Source: Holtermannia corniformis (taxonomy: Eukaryota > Basidiomycota > Tremellomycetes > Holtermanniales). From it: a stretch of 64,000 nt of DNA. Shown one piece after another: positions 11,688-24,723 of this stretch (positions are counted from its first letter, which is position 1; each line of letters opens with the position of its first letter). Position numbers and translations under genes: made by a program. Location of the stretch: assembly GCA_001599935.1 (NCBI GenBank), contig BCIJ01000019.1:24669-88668 (forward strand), given 5' to 3'. The notes beneath the pieces were generated by a model, which was not told the DNA's origin, searched no databases, and was given only the letters and a program-made list of their open reading frames with translations.

Positions 11688-14058
11688 ATGCGCAAGGTGC
11701 TCAGTGCATTAGGCCTGGTCGCTCTCGGCGCCAGAGCCGCCTCGCTCCCTCCGAGCCTCGACGCCCTCTTGGGCTCCGACGCGGTCGTCTCCGGAGTCGA
11801 CGAAGCGCCAGTGTGGAACTGTAGCGTGCGAACATGGGTCCGTGCACCCGACTTGATGCCCAACATGCGCACGAGGGCGGATGCGAGGCTGCTCTTGGAG
11901 GGTGATCAGTGCAATGAGATTCGCGCGGTTGATGTCGGGCTCAGGTTGATGGAGCGCTCCGTGTTCAAGTTCCGGTCGGTGGCGAGCTGGGTTTATCCAC
12001 GTTGAGCTGACAGGTGACAGCGCTCCCGGCAAGCAGCTCCCAAAGGAACCTGTGTTCGACTGGTCTGCAGACCACGGCTCACGCACGAACACTAGCATCT
12101 TCAAGGTTGACAATTTTGGACCGTTTGGCGGGATGGAGCCGTCGGCTGCCCGAGAGGCGTATGAAAAGGAGCAAGCGGAGTATGGTGCGTACTCTGCATC
12201 GCAAACTTGGTCAATAGGCTTATGACCCGCAGCTAAGGTCATGGAGGACCCGGCGCTTTGGCTCGCCGAGGCTGCAGAGCGCAAGGCTTTCGACGAGACG
12301 TACCGTCTGAGGACCTTGGCTGGTCAGTATGGTGCTCTTTGTTGTGAGTATTGTACTGACACTGAGTCTGTAGAGAACGAGGCGGCTCTCCCCGACCGGA
12401 ACGTCATGTCCTTTCAGGTGCACGTTCCCAACACCAATGTGAGTGTAAGCTGCTCGCCATCGCTATGCTGATAGATCCCGTAGTTCCCTCCGGTTGTACG
12501 CTACGGGTTCAACTCGTACCACAACATACCAGAGGTGAGCAACACGAAGCGACGCTACTGTACTTGCAGCTGCTGACTTGTACCACAGACAGTGTCGTCT
12601 GAGACCGCGTTCGAGTACTATCTCGCCTTGACGCTGCGTAACGGGACAATCTTCGACTACCCATCCGGGCGGACAGGATTTTTGCCAGTAAGCGAGAACG
12701 CAACCCCCAGTACCAAGAACACGACTGTGCGCTTGTCGCCACGGAACCCACGGCTGGACTATGTCGACGAATCGGACAGGAACAAGGGCATCTTCCGTGT
12801 TGGTAGCCCAATGATGTTCCTGGAGAATCCGCAAGCCTGCGTGAGTGTCGTCTAACCGGGTGGACAACTCGAGCTGATAGTGTAGGACGACGGCAATCTG
12901 GCCGAATTCGACCTTGACATTCAACTGCCCAAAGACGCTGCTTTCTCGCTGGGTAGGTCGAGTTGATGGATCGTGTATCCCCCTCGCTGACGTGCACAGG
13001 CCAACACACGTTCCTGAATGTGACAGTCACCCGTCGCGGTAACGGCACCGAAGTCCCGACTCACATCTCGCTTTCCCCGCGCTCCTGTCGCGAGTCTCGC
13101 TGGGCCGCCGAGTACGCCCATACCGATGAATTGAGGAACCTCACGCGCCAATGCATGGATCAGTGGGGTGGTCCCCGGGACGAGCTGAGGCTGGCATTGC
13201 GACCTTTTGACAAGGACGCCTACGTCCGACAACTGGAGGAGCGGCGTCAGAGGTGCGCGGTAAAGGGTCAAACCATGTTCCAAACCTCGTCCTCGTCGTG
13301 GAGTGACTGGGGTGAAGGCCAGTCACCGACAGTGTTGGATCCCAAGCTGGAAGTTCAGAGCGTCCTCGTTAACCTTACCATGTGAGTGCTACGACGTGTT
13401 CAGCGGGACTTTGCTGAACAAGTATAGACCGGATGCCGCACTCCCGTCATTCGAGGGCACTTTTGCGGATTACGTTGCGGAACTCGAGCTCGCTCTGCGC
13501 ACGGAGTTCACTTGCGAGAAACCAGACACGGCCGAGGACGATCTTGTTGCGGAAGGGCAGGGCAACGAGGACGAAGACGACGACGATCTCTGGGAGCCTA
13601 TCGACCGTTACCGTCACCGCTGCCCAAATCAAGCTGTCAAGCGCCGAAGCTACCGGCACTCTGCTTCCACACCGATCACCGTCCGTTCATCCGCTGTCGG
13701 GTCGGCCATCGACTACCGCGACCCTGAAGCTCTAGCACCGAGACTCGTCTCGCACGATCACACGGGCAAAGTCAACTTTGATCGTGTTAGCATCGCGTTG
13801 CAGCACGAAACGGCGGCCGATAAGCTCGAGCGCGACCGCTACGAGGTCTGGAAGCGCATGCCACCCAGGCACTGTGTCGCCAACGACTACACCTGTGGAC
13901 GGGGAGGAGGCGAGTACAATCATGTTGCGACAGCGTGGCAACATCTCGAGCTGGCGGATGAACTGAGACGCATCGAGCGCGAGTTTGAGGTCAAGGCGGC
14001 GGCGGATGACGCCGCGGGCCTCGGTAGCGCTGCTGGCGCGCAAACGGTTTTCAATTGA
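11688..14058 (+). CDS. Predicted secreted glycoprotein of unknown function
   Basis: Nine exons (11688-11974, 12021-12184, 12233-12322, 12374-12438, 12484-12534, 12589-12840, 12886-12952, 13000-13381, 13428-14058) give 662 residues. The first splice pair is the least certain. A signal peptide is clear (RKVLSALGLVALGARA). Several N-glycosylation sequons (NCS, NTS, NGT, NAT, NTT, NVT, NLT) and scattered cysteines support passage through the secretory pathway. No transmembrane segment or GPI signal was seen. Stretches such as NEIRAVDVGLRLMERSVFKF and YYLALTLRNGTIFDYP look like beta-strand repeats, with a faint arrestin-like feel, but I recognise no family. An acidic patch (EDEDDDD) lies near residue 500. 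Gene reality is supported by eight phase-consistent introns. Confidence 0.82.
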
Positions 14059-14810
14059 GCTTCTTGTTCCCTGGACTGTGCTGGATGTAGCTTTATACTC
14101 TGAGTCAAGTCCAAAGTGCACAGGTACTGTAAGGAGCACCGGGAGCTGGGCGGGAGAGCGCGGCGGCCGGGTGACCGCCTGCAGCAATGCTGCGTGTCTC
14201 GGCCACGCACCCTGTTCGCTTCCGCAGCTGAGGCGATGTGCTTGTCGCTGCTGTCAAACTTCAAGGAACGACCACAGCCCCTGCAAGTACCCACACATGA
14301 GATGAGACGCTGCGCCGAGTGGCACTTGGCTATCCCCTATTGTTCGCCCTTTCCGGCAACATCCGCTGCTCTCCACCACATTCCAGCATTTTCCATGCTG
14401 TGCCTAGCTTCAGGCCTAGAGCTACATATACCAGGCCTCCGAAGCCCCTTGTACCACCTTGAGCCCACCACTCCTTCAGCAGAACAGTCAACTCGCTTTG
14501 TGGCACTGAGATCTGGCAAGTGTAGTTCAACTAGGATTAGCTGTAGTCATCTCAAGTCAAGCCAATCCCACCCTGGAGGAAATACTACAGGATAGCCAGC
14601 CTTGACAGAGTAGATAGCCTTTCCAAAGTGCCTATACCTGTTGTTCTCACCAAGGAGAAGGCGCGTCACGTGCAGGTGTGCCAAACAACTTCCGGCTCGA
14701 CCATCGCTCTTCCCGTTCGCTATCCTCGCTATCACCTCGTCTTCTGCCTGTACCAAGCCCACAAAGAGGCCGGTCAGACGTGCATCTGGCGGCCTGTCTA
14801 TCAACGGTTG
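14059..14810. other. Intergenic, about 750 bp
   Basis: Between two same-strand genes. It should contain the terminator of the secreted-protein gene and the promoter of the Gln-rich gene. Short open frames on both strands show no family resemblance and no splice-consistent chain. No TATA box, repeat or RNA gene was recognised. Confidence 0.5.
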
Positions 14811-17800
14811 ATGGCCACCATGACCGTTGCGGCCAACGCCGCGTCCAACGCCCCGGGGCCGCCCGCGACCGGGGCCAGTGCCGCTGCCGCTGCAATGACA
14901 AGCAGGATCACACCCAAAACGCCGGCGAGCGCACCTGTTCTTGTCGACACTGTCTCTGCGACGAACAGTGCTGCAGCCCAGTCCAGTCAGACACAGTCGG
15001 GACCATCGTGGAAGGCCTTTCCGACGTCCTCGAACGCGAATGCACAGACCGACGGTGGCAACAAATCCTCGAGTCATGTTGCTGCAGCACCGCAGGCGTC
15101 CAACCGAGACGCTTCGACCGTCGCCTCGACTACTTCAACCACCGATCCTGCATCCGGTGCGCACGCCGCCAATGGCCTGATCCATTCCTCTTCCATCAAC
15201 ATCGTCCCGACCGCCTCGAGTAATACCACGAATACCAGCTCGGCAGCTACGTCTGTGTTGGAAAAGCAAAAGCAGGGTCCGGTCAAGGATGCGGACGCCT
15301 TGCAGGCTTTCAACGAGGTCTTGGAATACCTTATCAATCAGGATAAAGCTGCAGGATCAAACCATAGCGCTCCTCAGTTCGGTGTTCCCTCCGCACCAAA
15401 TAATGCTACTGCGTCGGCCGTGCCCGCCATCGTCCTTCCCGTCATCCTTGACGCTGCCATCTCCACAGCGCCGGGAGTTCTTCAGGTGGCACTTGAACGG
15501 GTATCTCGGGAGATGTTGAGGAGGGGCATCAAGCCGGAGGTCGCGGCGACTGGTCTTAACAAGCACTTGGTGAGTCCAGACTATTCTAGTCATCCGCCTG
15601 CATGACTGACCTTATATCAGAGCAACCTCACAAAACAAACGAACCAATCTCCAGCCTCGTCAGCTGTTCCTACCGCTCCGGCGGCCACAAACCCTTCTTC
15701 AACGACATCTATAGTCACTACTCCCGCTCAACCAGCCAATGGCACTCCTTTTGCCCGTAATGTAGCAGTCTCTGCTTCTGCTCAAGCAGTGGTAGATCAA
15801 CGCCAGCGCGAGCAGCGGGATGCAGTGGAGCGGTGCCGTGCCCAGGCGCGTCAAGCGATTGCGGCGGGAATGCAAGCTGGGCAGGCCACGAGAGCAGAAA
15901 CGCCTGCGCAGCAGGCATCACAGATCCCGACGCAAGCCGCTCAGCCTGGACATCGCCAGCCGTCTGCGCCGCCCGTGCAGACGGCTTCACGTCCGCCATC
16001 AGCGCCGCCAGCGCAGACGCAGCCTTCGGACAAAGAGCCATGTCAAGCTCGCCCACTGCTAGTGTCTGGAACGCTCTCTGCAACACAGCCATCGCAGCAG
16101 ACTGCGGTAGCGCACCAGGTGCAGAACTCAACGGCGCAGCAAAGCAATTCGCAGCGGTCGTCTCCTTACGCCCCGCACAGATCTCTACCGCAGCAGCAAA
16201 CGAGCAGGCGATCCTCTGGTCCAACTCTGGTGGCTGTCCAGAATCAACAGGCAGTCCAACAGCTGCAGCAGCAGCTGCAGATCAATCACCAAATAGCCCT
16301 TGTTCGGCAAGAACAGCTCGCTGCGCAGCAAGCGCAACACCTGGCGCAACATCAAGCACAGCAATTCCCCCAGCATCTTGCACACGCGCAGCAGCAGCAG
16401 ATGACCAACGAACACCCGCGGCAACACCTGATCCAACAGCAGCGTCAGGCTCAGCTGCAATCGCAGCGGCGCGCGTACAATGTCGGACACCCGCAGGTCC
16501 AACAGCAAGCGCCGGTCACTCATGAAAGCTCAATGCAAGGTGTGCAATGGGACGACGTCCAGACGCCAGAGTCGGTACGTGCTCAACAGCAACGAAGAGG
16601 CGAATTCATGCAGGGCCAGCAAGGGCAGCCGCAACAAGCTGCACAGCAAGCTTGGTTGGCCACTGGCGTCGCCGGACCTTCGCAACAGGGTACGCCAATC
16701 GGCACCCCTCTCATCGGCACCCCGGCACTCTGGGCACGGTCAACAACATCGCCGACACTGTCACTCGTCGCAAATCCCACAACCGCAGTCGCGTCCCGAC
16801 AGGCCGGCACTGCGTCCTTGTCGCCGCAGATCGCTCAAGGGTCCGGTCCGACTTTGACTGGAGCTGTTGGCGGTGGCGCCGTCCAGCCGAGCAACTCTGG
16901 CCAGCAACAGACGAGCACGGAGGTCATCTCCACCGGATCACCAACGGCCGGAGCCGCTCAGCTGGCCACTCTGAGTCGAAGTCGCTTCGATCAGATGTTG
17001 ATCGCAATGCAGTACGTTGGCAATGTGATGTAGGACCAGTGCTGATGAAGCTCACAATAGCAATGAACATGATCAGACCATGCACGACCTCGCAGACGTC
17101 TACGAACGCGGCTTGCTTGGGCAGCAAGAAGCCCATCACAAGGAGACGCAGGAGATGAGGCAGGAGCGTGAAGCAACCGCGACCGCTCTGGGCCTCGAGC
17201 GGGAGAGGGCCGCCCGGCTCGAGACCGAGCTGGGACTGTTGAAGCGCGAGGCAGAGCAAGCCTCAACCAGGGTCGATGCCGTCACTCGCGACTGCGAGCG
17301 TCTTGCCAAGCAACGCGACAATCTGATAGCGGACAGCAACGCTCGGGTTGCTGAACTGCAAGAACTGGCCAATTACAAGTCGAACCATGACACAATGATC
17401 CAGATCATCACCAACTTGAACGCTAGTCTCAACGAGGAGCGTCAAAAGCAGAGCGGGAACAGAGCGGAGAAGGTCAAGGAGTTGACCCGCAACAACGCCG
17501 AACTGCGAGATCGAATCAAGGAGCTTGACCAGGAAGTGCGATCTTCCCACCAAGCTCGTGCCAACACCGAGGTCAAGCTCATCGAGCTACGCAAGGCCAC
17601 CGCCGGTCAGGTCGCTGGCCCAGCTACGATCCGCGATCTCAAGGCCCAGCACGAGAAGGACTTGGTACTGGAACGGGCCAAGCTTACTGCCGAGTTCGCC
17701 AAGGTGTTGCAGAAGAGCAAAGACGATATCAGGGCTGAACTTAGCAAGGCCGCCGAGGAGAAGCAGAGCTTGGCCAGTCGCGTATTCGACCAGGAGAAGC

Positions 17801-18915
17801 AGCAACTGCAGAAGGAGCTGCAGGCCGCTCGAGACGAGCTCAAGGCGGAAGCCGATCGGGCTACTGCTGTCGCGGCGGCGTCTGCTGCCGAAGTCGCGCA
17901 GCTTCGCAGGGAGCTGCAAGATCAGAAGGATGCGATACAGGACGACAAGGAAAGCACGGAAGAGATGGTGCAAGAGCTCGAGCTGCAGTTCCAGAAGCGG
18001 ACCGCCGCAACAGTCGCCGAACTGGACAGTGTGAACAAGAAATGCGAGGCGTACGAGGCTAGGGCGGTGGCTGCCGAAGCCCGAGTTGCTGCCAAGGAGA
18101 AGGAGCTGCAACGTCAAATAGATCATGTGGCTACTCTGAACAAGGTAGGTCTGAGCGTAGGGTTCGAGCAGATGACTGACACTCGCCTTAGGACATGCCC
18201 ACCGCCGTTTCTCGCTCGGCCGGAAAAGCTGCGCGAGCCCCGTCCCTGACTCCTGTATTGCAAGTCACACAGTCTCGATCAACAGCTTCCCCCATCCCCG
18301 CCCCTCCAACAATCCCATCGCAAGCCTCACAGATCGCAATTTCCTCCAGTGTGGGTGATGTAAAGCCTCACACAGGTACGAACGCCAAGGTCGTCTCTAC
18401 GACTGGTCTCAAGCGGAAAGACCTGTCCTTGGAACCCGACGCTTCGCAACGCTCGAAGAAGCCACGCATGACTGTGCCGATCGTACAAAGTCAGAGAGCG
18501 TCGGTCGGGCCGGGCGCCGCGACACAGAAACCCCGCGCCGGTAGCAATGCCCCAGACAACCTGAACCCAGAGCAGTTTGCCGATTTGCGATCCTGGGCTC
18601 TCAATAACCTTGAAGCTGGCTTCTCCTTGGAAGCGAGGCTTTGCAAGATTTGCTAGTATGTCCTGTTTACCTCGAGCCCGTCCTACACTGACGGTAGGCA
18701 GCACGGTATTAAAGCGCGACGTCGAAGCTCGAGACAAGGAGATCCTGGCCAACGGCGGGACCGAGGCCGACTTTGGCCCTCGTGCCGATATGTCCAGCCT
18801 GACCAAGTTTGACGGCGGGACGACGGATCAGCAATACGTGGACCACTTGATGTCTGATCACTTGATGATCATGGCGCAGCTCAAGGAGCGCAAGCAGGCG
18901 CGGGGCAAGAAGTAG
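14811..18915 (+). CDS. Large Gln-rich, coiled-coil, probably nuclear protein (orphan)
   Basis: Five exons (14811-15569, 15621-17011, 17061-18144, 18192-18655, 18702-18915) give 1303 residues. Residues 1-200 are Ala/Ser/Thr-rich, followed by a short ordered piece (DALQAFNEVLEYLINQ, GVLQVALERVSREMLRRG). About residues 270-700 are Gln/Ala/Pro-rich with runs such as QQLQQQLQ. About residues 740-1080 form a long, highly charged coiled coil with heptad spacing. A bipartite-like basic cluster (LKRKD ... RSKKPRM) follows. The C-terminal 110 residues look ordered (FADLRSWALNNLEAGFSLE, with a CKIC pair). Gln-rich plus coiled coil plus nuclear signal resembles transcriptional co-regulators, but no named family is recognised. 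ATG 14811 is the first in-frame start, with another ATG at 14820. Confidence 0.85.
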
Positions 18916-18982
18916 CTTGAACGCTTGGGGGCTGTGGGACGGATGGCTACATGTTCGTATCTTATGTCTTATACCATGCTGT

Positions 18983-20164
<1,182 letters not shown>

Positions 20165-20298
20165 TCTATCTATGCGTTGTGTGTTTGGAAGACAGACTCG
20201 TCGAAGCTGCGCGGTTCCGTCACGGCTCCGAGCTCGAGTTCGTTCATCAACTCGATCTTTTGACGTTGGGCTATAAACGTCGACATTGTAGCCTCGTT

Positions 20299-20350
20299 CC
20301 CTTCAGCCTCTTTCTTTTCAGCCTCTTCCCTTGCAGCCTCTTCCCTCTCA
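20299..20350 (+). repeat. Pyrimidine-rich imperfect tandem repeat
   Basis: Three to four imperfect units of about 15 bp built around CAGCCTCTT lie in the divergent region between the reductase and the tubulin-ligase-like gene, ending about 20 bp before the latter's ATG at 20372. A TATAAA stands at 20272-20277 on the plus strand. Pyrimidine tracts just before the start codon are common in fungal promoters. Confidence 0.6.
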
Positions 20351-20371
20351 GTGTTTGTCCTTTCGGCGAAC

Positions 20372-22249
20372 ATGTCAGAATCACAGGAGCAAGTCCAGCA
20401 GCCGTTGACAGCCTATGTGTCGTTTCCGTCGCCTTACACGCAGTCGTTGCTCGTCAAAGCGCTAGTGTCTGCCATCCCGTCTTTGGCACTGTCTCTCGCT
20501 CCGTTCCCCGAAGGCGAACCTCCTGCTCTCCAATGGTACGCAGCATACTGTGATATCAAGATGCTTGCTGACAAAACAGGGCCGACTACGATCTGATCGA
20601 CTTTGAAACGGCCCACGCCAACCCCGACACTCACCTGACGTCAAGCTACGTGTTCCGCAAAGCCCTGATCCGCAAACACCAGCTGCACAAGGTCGTGCTC
20701 GAGTACCTCGCAAAGTGTCACCATCGTGGCGTCCCGAGTGTCTTGGACCATGGCGGGATCCCAAAGGGCTGGGTGGTGGAACTGCAGTTTGCAGACGAGT
20801 TGGATGAACTGCTTGTGGACGAGCTCTATGAGCTTTATGCAGCGCTGCGGGCGAATGAGGGCGTTGCAGCTTGGAGACGGACGTACGTGTTGGGGTTTTC
20901 ATCGTCGAGCGCAGCTGATCACACGCAGATGGTACATCCTCAAGCCAGGGTTCGCAGACCGGGGTCAAGGGATCCGCATGTTCTCGACAGAATCCGAGCT
21001 GTAGGTCTCCATCCGTATGCATCGTGTCCTACTGACCTACGCCGCTAGCCGGGCGATCTTTGACGAGTTTGAGCCTGACTCGGACGACGAGGCAGACTAC
21101 GAGTCCGACTCTTCCGAGGCCTCGACACTGACCAACGGCTCGCGAGAGACGGGCGAGGCTCTGTTGACTGGCCAGACGGTCAACCTGCTTGACGATGAAG
21201 ACGACGAGACGGCGGTGGAGCCGTCGGTGTTTGAAGACGGCGAGGAAGAGGACGACACGGGCGTGATGACTTCGCAAGTGCGGCATTTTGTCATTCAAGT
21301 AGGTCCGACTGTTGGTGCTCGTACGCTGACGAGGATAGGAATACATGCCGAGACCACTACTATTTGACCTGAGTGAGAAACCAGGCGAGCCGTCGACTGG
21401 GCCGTTGCGAGGCCACAAGGTCAGTTGGGCGTCTCCAGGCTATATGCCGGGCTGACAGCAGCAGTTTCACCTGCGAGCATATGTGCTCTTGACTTCGACC
21501 TATACTGTCCACCTGGCCAAGACGATGCTGGCGTTGTTTTCTGGCGAACGGTATACTGCTCCCGGGCCCGGCGCTGATGGTGGGAATCTCGACTTGCGGC
21601 CGCATCTCACCAATACGTGCTTGCAGGTGCGTCTTCGTCGTTGTCGTGCTAGACACTGACGTGTGGCAGTCTGACGCGTTTGGCGCTCCGATGCCGCAAG
21701 ACACGCTCGTCAAGACGCTTGACGAGCTCGCTGGGCTCACTGCGCTCGATGAGCATGGCCAAGCGCTCGGGACGATCGACCAGGCGTGGCTTGACGCAAC
21801 ATTCGCGAGCGTCGGCGCGGTGATTGCCGAGACGGTCAAAGCGGGCGCCGAGTGCGGCAGCTTTGGCCTGCAGCTTGTGCCGAACGCGTTTGAAGTGAGT
21901 TGAAAACGTTGCGTATTGCGGCAAGGAGGCTGACGACGTCACTTAGATCTTTGGGGTCGACCTGCTGCTCTCGATCCCGGCTGCACGGACGTCTGCACGC
22001 GGTGTGCCAGCGCCGCTAGTGACGCTGCTCGAGTTCAACGCGTCGCCCGACTTTCACCAGTCTGGCGACCGGTTGAGACCCGAACTCGAGGCCATGTTCA
22101 AAGGGGTGATCCACTTGAGCGTTGCGCCGTTCTTCAACCTGCAGTTGAATGACGACGCTGCGGAGCCTTGTCACGCCCGAGTCGGGGACGAACGCTGGGG
22201 CTGGCGACTGGTTGGCGAGGGAGCGACTCGAGGAACCAACTGGCATTGA
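20372..22249 (+). CDS. Tubulin-tyrosine-ligase-like (TTL) family protein, Pby1-like
   Basis: ATP-grasp-fold protein of the TTL family. Yeast has one such protein, Pby1, linked to P-bodies; true tubulin ligation has not been shown there, so activity here is inferred only. Eight exons (20372-20535, 20580-20882, 20929-21000, 21049-21298, 21339-21419, 21465-21626, 21670-21894, 21947-22249) give 519 residues. Visible TTL features: YVFRKALIRKHQL, WYILKPGFADRGQGIRMF (the ATP-grasp lysine and glycine loop), HFVIQEYMPRPLLF, then HKFHLRAYVLLTS and a C-terminal GVDLLLSI. A Glu/Asp-rich insertion (about residues 190-260) interrupts the ATP-grasp core. All introns are 40-52 nt and phase consistent. Confidence 0.88.
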
Positions 22250-22645
22250 TGCATGTGCTCTGTGCGCTCTCAGTCTCGCCCGACTGACCGGCCTGCCGGA
22301 TGAACTGGGCGGGGTGACCAGTGAGCATTACGGCTCTGGCGGTGAAGCGGCCCAGGCAAGCCACTCGAGCTTGGCGTTCGGCTCGGTCGCCCGTCGATCG
22401 TGTTTCGTCGCCGGCCCTGATAAACCGTGGCCGCTGCGGGGAACGCACAGCCAGGGCACCGTACGCGTCGTCCGCACACTCAGGAGCACCACACAAACAC
22501 TGTTGTCCACACGGCTTCGACGCGTACATACAAGACCGAGAGCACCGGCCATCAGTCCCTTCATCTCTCCTCAACTGCTATTGCTTGCTCCATCACGCCA
22601 ACTTGATCCACACTCTTTCGATCCATCTCATCTAGACACACAACA
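22250..22645. other. Intergenic, about 395 bp
   Basis: Separates two same-strand genes. The last part is pyrimidine-rich just before the ATG at 22646. Nothing else was recognised. Confidence 0.5.
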
Positions 22646-23765
22646 ATGGTCAAGGCAATCCTCTTCACCGCGCTCGCGTCCGTCGCCCTCGTCCTAGCCC
22701 AGTCGGCTCCCAACGTGACTCAGGTCGGTTGCTGGCTCGTGCTCGAGGACGAGACTGACTAGAATGGCACAGATCCCCTCGGCGTGCTCGACCGACTGCG
22801 CTAGCACGATCGAAGTCGCGTACCTGTGTGGTGTAGGTACCTCCTATGCTCCGCTAGCATCCGCTGACAGCAACAGACCGAACAGACGAGCAACACGCTC
22901 ATCTCGGCGTGCTTCTGTAACGCTCTGCCGTCGTCGTCGGACCTGTCGACGTGCGGTGACTGCCTGGGTAGCAACAACGCGGCCGCTCTCCAGGTCCGTG
23001 CCGCACAGACCTCCTTTGGCAGGGCCGTGCTGACGCTCGCTCGCTCAGTCTGCCCTCTCGACGGCCGCTTCGGCCTGCCCGAGCGCGATCCAGCAGTGCT
23101 TCTTCCAGTGCTCGTTTGACACTTGCGCCTCTGCCGATGTCGACTGCCAGTGCGCCGAGTCGTACCTCGAGAACATTTACAACTGTGCCAGCTGCAACAC
23201 TGTGAGTTTACCGCTTGCAATCGCACCGAATCCACGACTGACAAGTACAAGGCCAACGGCAACACGGGCGCGACCCAGATCACCGACTTTAACAACTTGC
23301 AAGAGTCGTGCGCAAACCAAAACTACACTGTGAGTGACTGCAACGGTGACACTCTGGGCGGGGCTGATGAGCTTGTAGGGCGCCGCGGCCAGCTTTGTGA
23401 CGTCGGCTCTGCCTTCGCCGACCGGCCAGGACTCGTACACTGCGCCTACGCTCACCGGCACCGGTGGTGGCGAGGCTGCTACCGGCACCGCATCCGCCGC
23501 CGTGTCCGGTGTCGCTTCGTCTGCCGCATCGTCTGTCTCGCTCGCCACCACGCTCTCGTCTTCAGCGGCGGCTGCCTCGTCGGCCGCCTCATCCGCCTCG
23601 GCCTCGCGTTCGAGCTCGTCGACTTCGTCAACCTCGCGCTCTGGCAACGCCGCCAGCAGCGCTTCGTCCGCTGCCGCCTCGCCCTCGGGTGCCGCCCAAG
23701 GCCTCCACGCGCCCGTCGCCTTCGGCGGCCTGCTTGCCCTCGCTGGCTTTGCTGCCCTGCTCTAA
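22646..23765 (+). CDS. Cys-rich, Ser/Ala-rich GPI-type surface protein
   Basis: Six exons (22646-22723, 22773-22832, 22871-22993, 23049-23201, 23252-23329, 23379-23765) give about 292 residues; two acceptors have in-frame alternatives 6 nt apart. A signal peptide (ILFTALASVALVLAQ) is followed by a domain of about 140 residues with 16 or more cysteines, many as CX2C or CXC pairs (TCGDCLG, QCFFQCSFDTC, DCQCAES, NCASC). A long Ser/Ala/Thr-rich stalk, likely O-glycosylated, follows. The end is a hydrophobic tail after a short polar stretch (APVAFGGLLALAGFAALL), as in GPI-attachment signals. The cysteine pattern is reminiscent of small fungal adhesin or CFEM-like surface proteins but does not match the eight-cysteine CFEM spacing. 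Confidence 0.85.
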
Positions 23766-24723
23766 GCGATCTCTTTTAATTCACTCTCAGGGTAATCCTC
23801 TTCGGTTTTCGCTCTTTTCATTTGGTCTGCGGTAATGGATGTCTAAGAGCCGTATCAACTAGTGGATGCCATCCTGTGTCTTGCTCGCCTGCCGCCATGT
23901 GCAGTCTTTGTCGGCCTAGTCGTTATCTTGGTTCACACAATAGGGGTGATCGACCTTTGCCGCGCCGTACCCGGTCAGCATGGAGACTGCTCGCACCGAA
24001 GCACGGCAAACAGAGAGGGATCGCCTGTTGATAGATGGCCAATGGCTGATGTAGTAGTTTGGCACTCGCGATAGGCCAAGGATGGTGGGATCGATGAGGT
24101 GCTCAAGGCGCGATCCGAGACTCTGCTCGTGACATCCTTCTCCTGAACTGATCGAAGCACCATCGTCCATCTCGCTGTCCATCTCGTGTATGGTAGGGCA
24201 CAGCCTGCAGCGCAAGGCATAGCATCGAGACCGAGTAACAGGACGTCAGCGTCGACGCGTAAAGATCCCGTCGCCACCCGCCAATCGCTATCAGCCCGGC
24301 ACCAGCCCCGTGGGCGATCCGGCCAGCATCGAGCTCGTCCACGTCGTCCAGCGAGGTCATCGACAGCACCACTGCCATCTCGCAAGGCTGCGAAGGCCCC
24401 ACAGAGCAGACAGGAGAGAAAGGAAGGGGCCCGCGCGGTCGGCGATCACGTCAGCTTGTAGCCAGACGGACGATTCACCCAACACTTTGTGCGTCAACAC
24501 GTACGACGACTCGCGTGCGGGCTGTCACTGACTGTTCAGTACTGCAGTGGTCTGTACGAGGGAGACATCAGAGTGTTCGAGCTGCTGCTTGGAGAACCCG
24601 CCATCGCGCATCGCGCACCACTCTGCCTCCACCTGTCCACATCATCCCACCGACCCCTTTCATAGCTGAAGGCTATACGGTCAACGGGCCTGCCGGCCTC
24701 GAGCCGCGCGTCAGCCATCGACC
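23766..24723. other. Intergenic, about 960 bp
   Basis: The longest gene-free stretch in the left half, between two same-strand genes. Open frames of 60-140 codons overlap each other on both strands without family resemblance or consistent splice chains. No tRNA boxes or repeats were seen. It presumably holds the ATG1 promoter. Confidence 0.45.

Noticed and set aside
20165..20373. Extension of the aldo-keto reductase into an upstream Glu/Ala-rich frame
   Set aside because: The conserved reductase begins at the ATG at 20164; the upstream frame has a stop before it and only mirrors the pyrimidine repeat.
23766..24723. Hidden gene between the GPI-type protein and ATG1
   Set aside because: Only overlapping short frames without domain similarity or consistent splicing.
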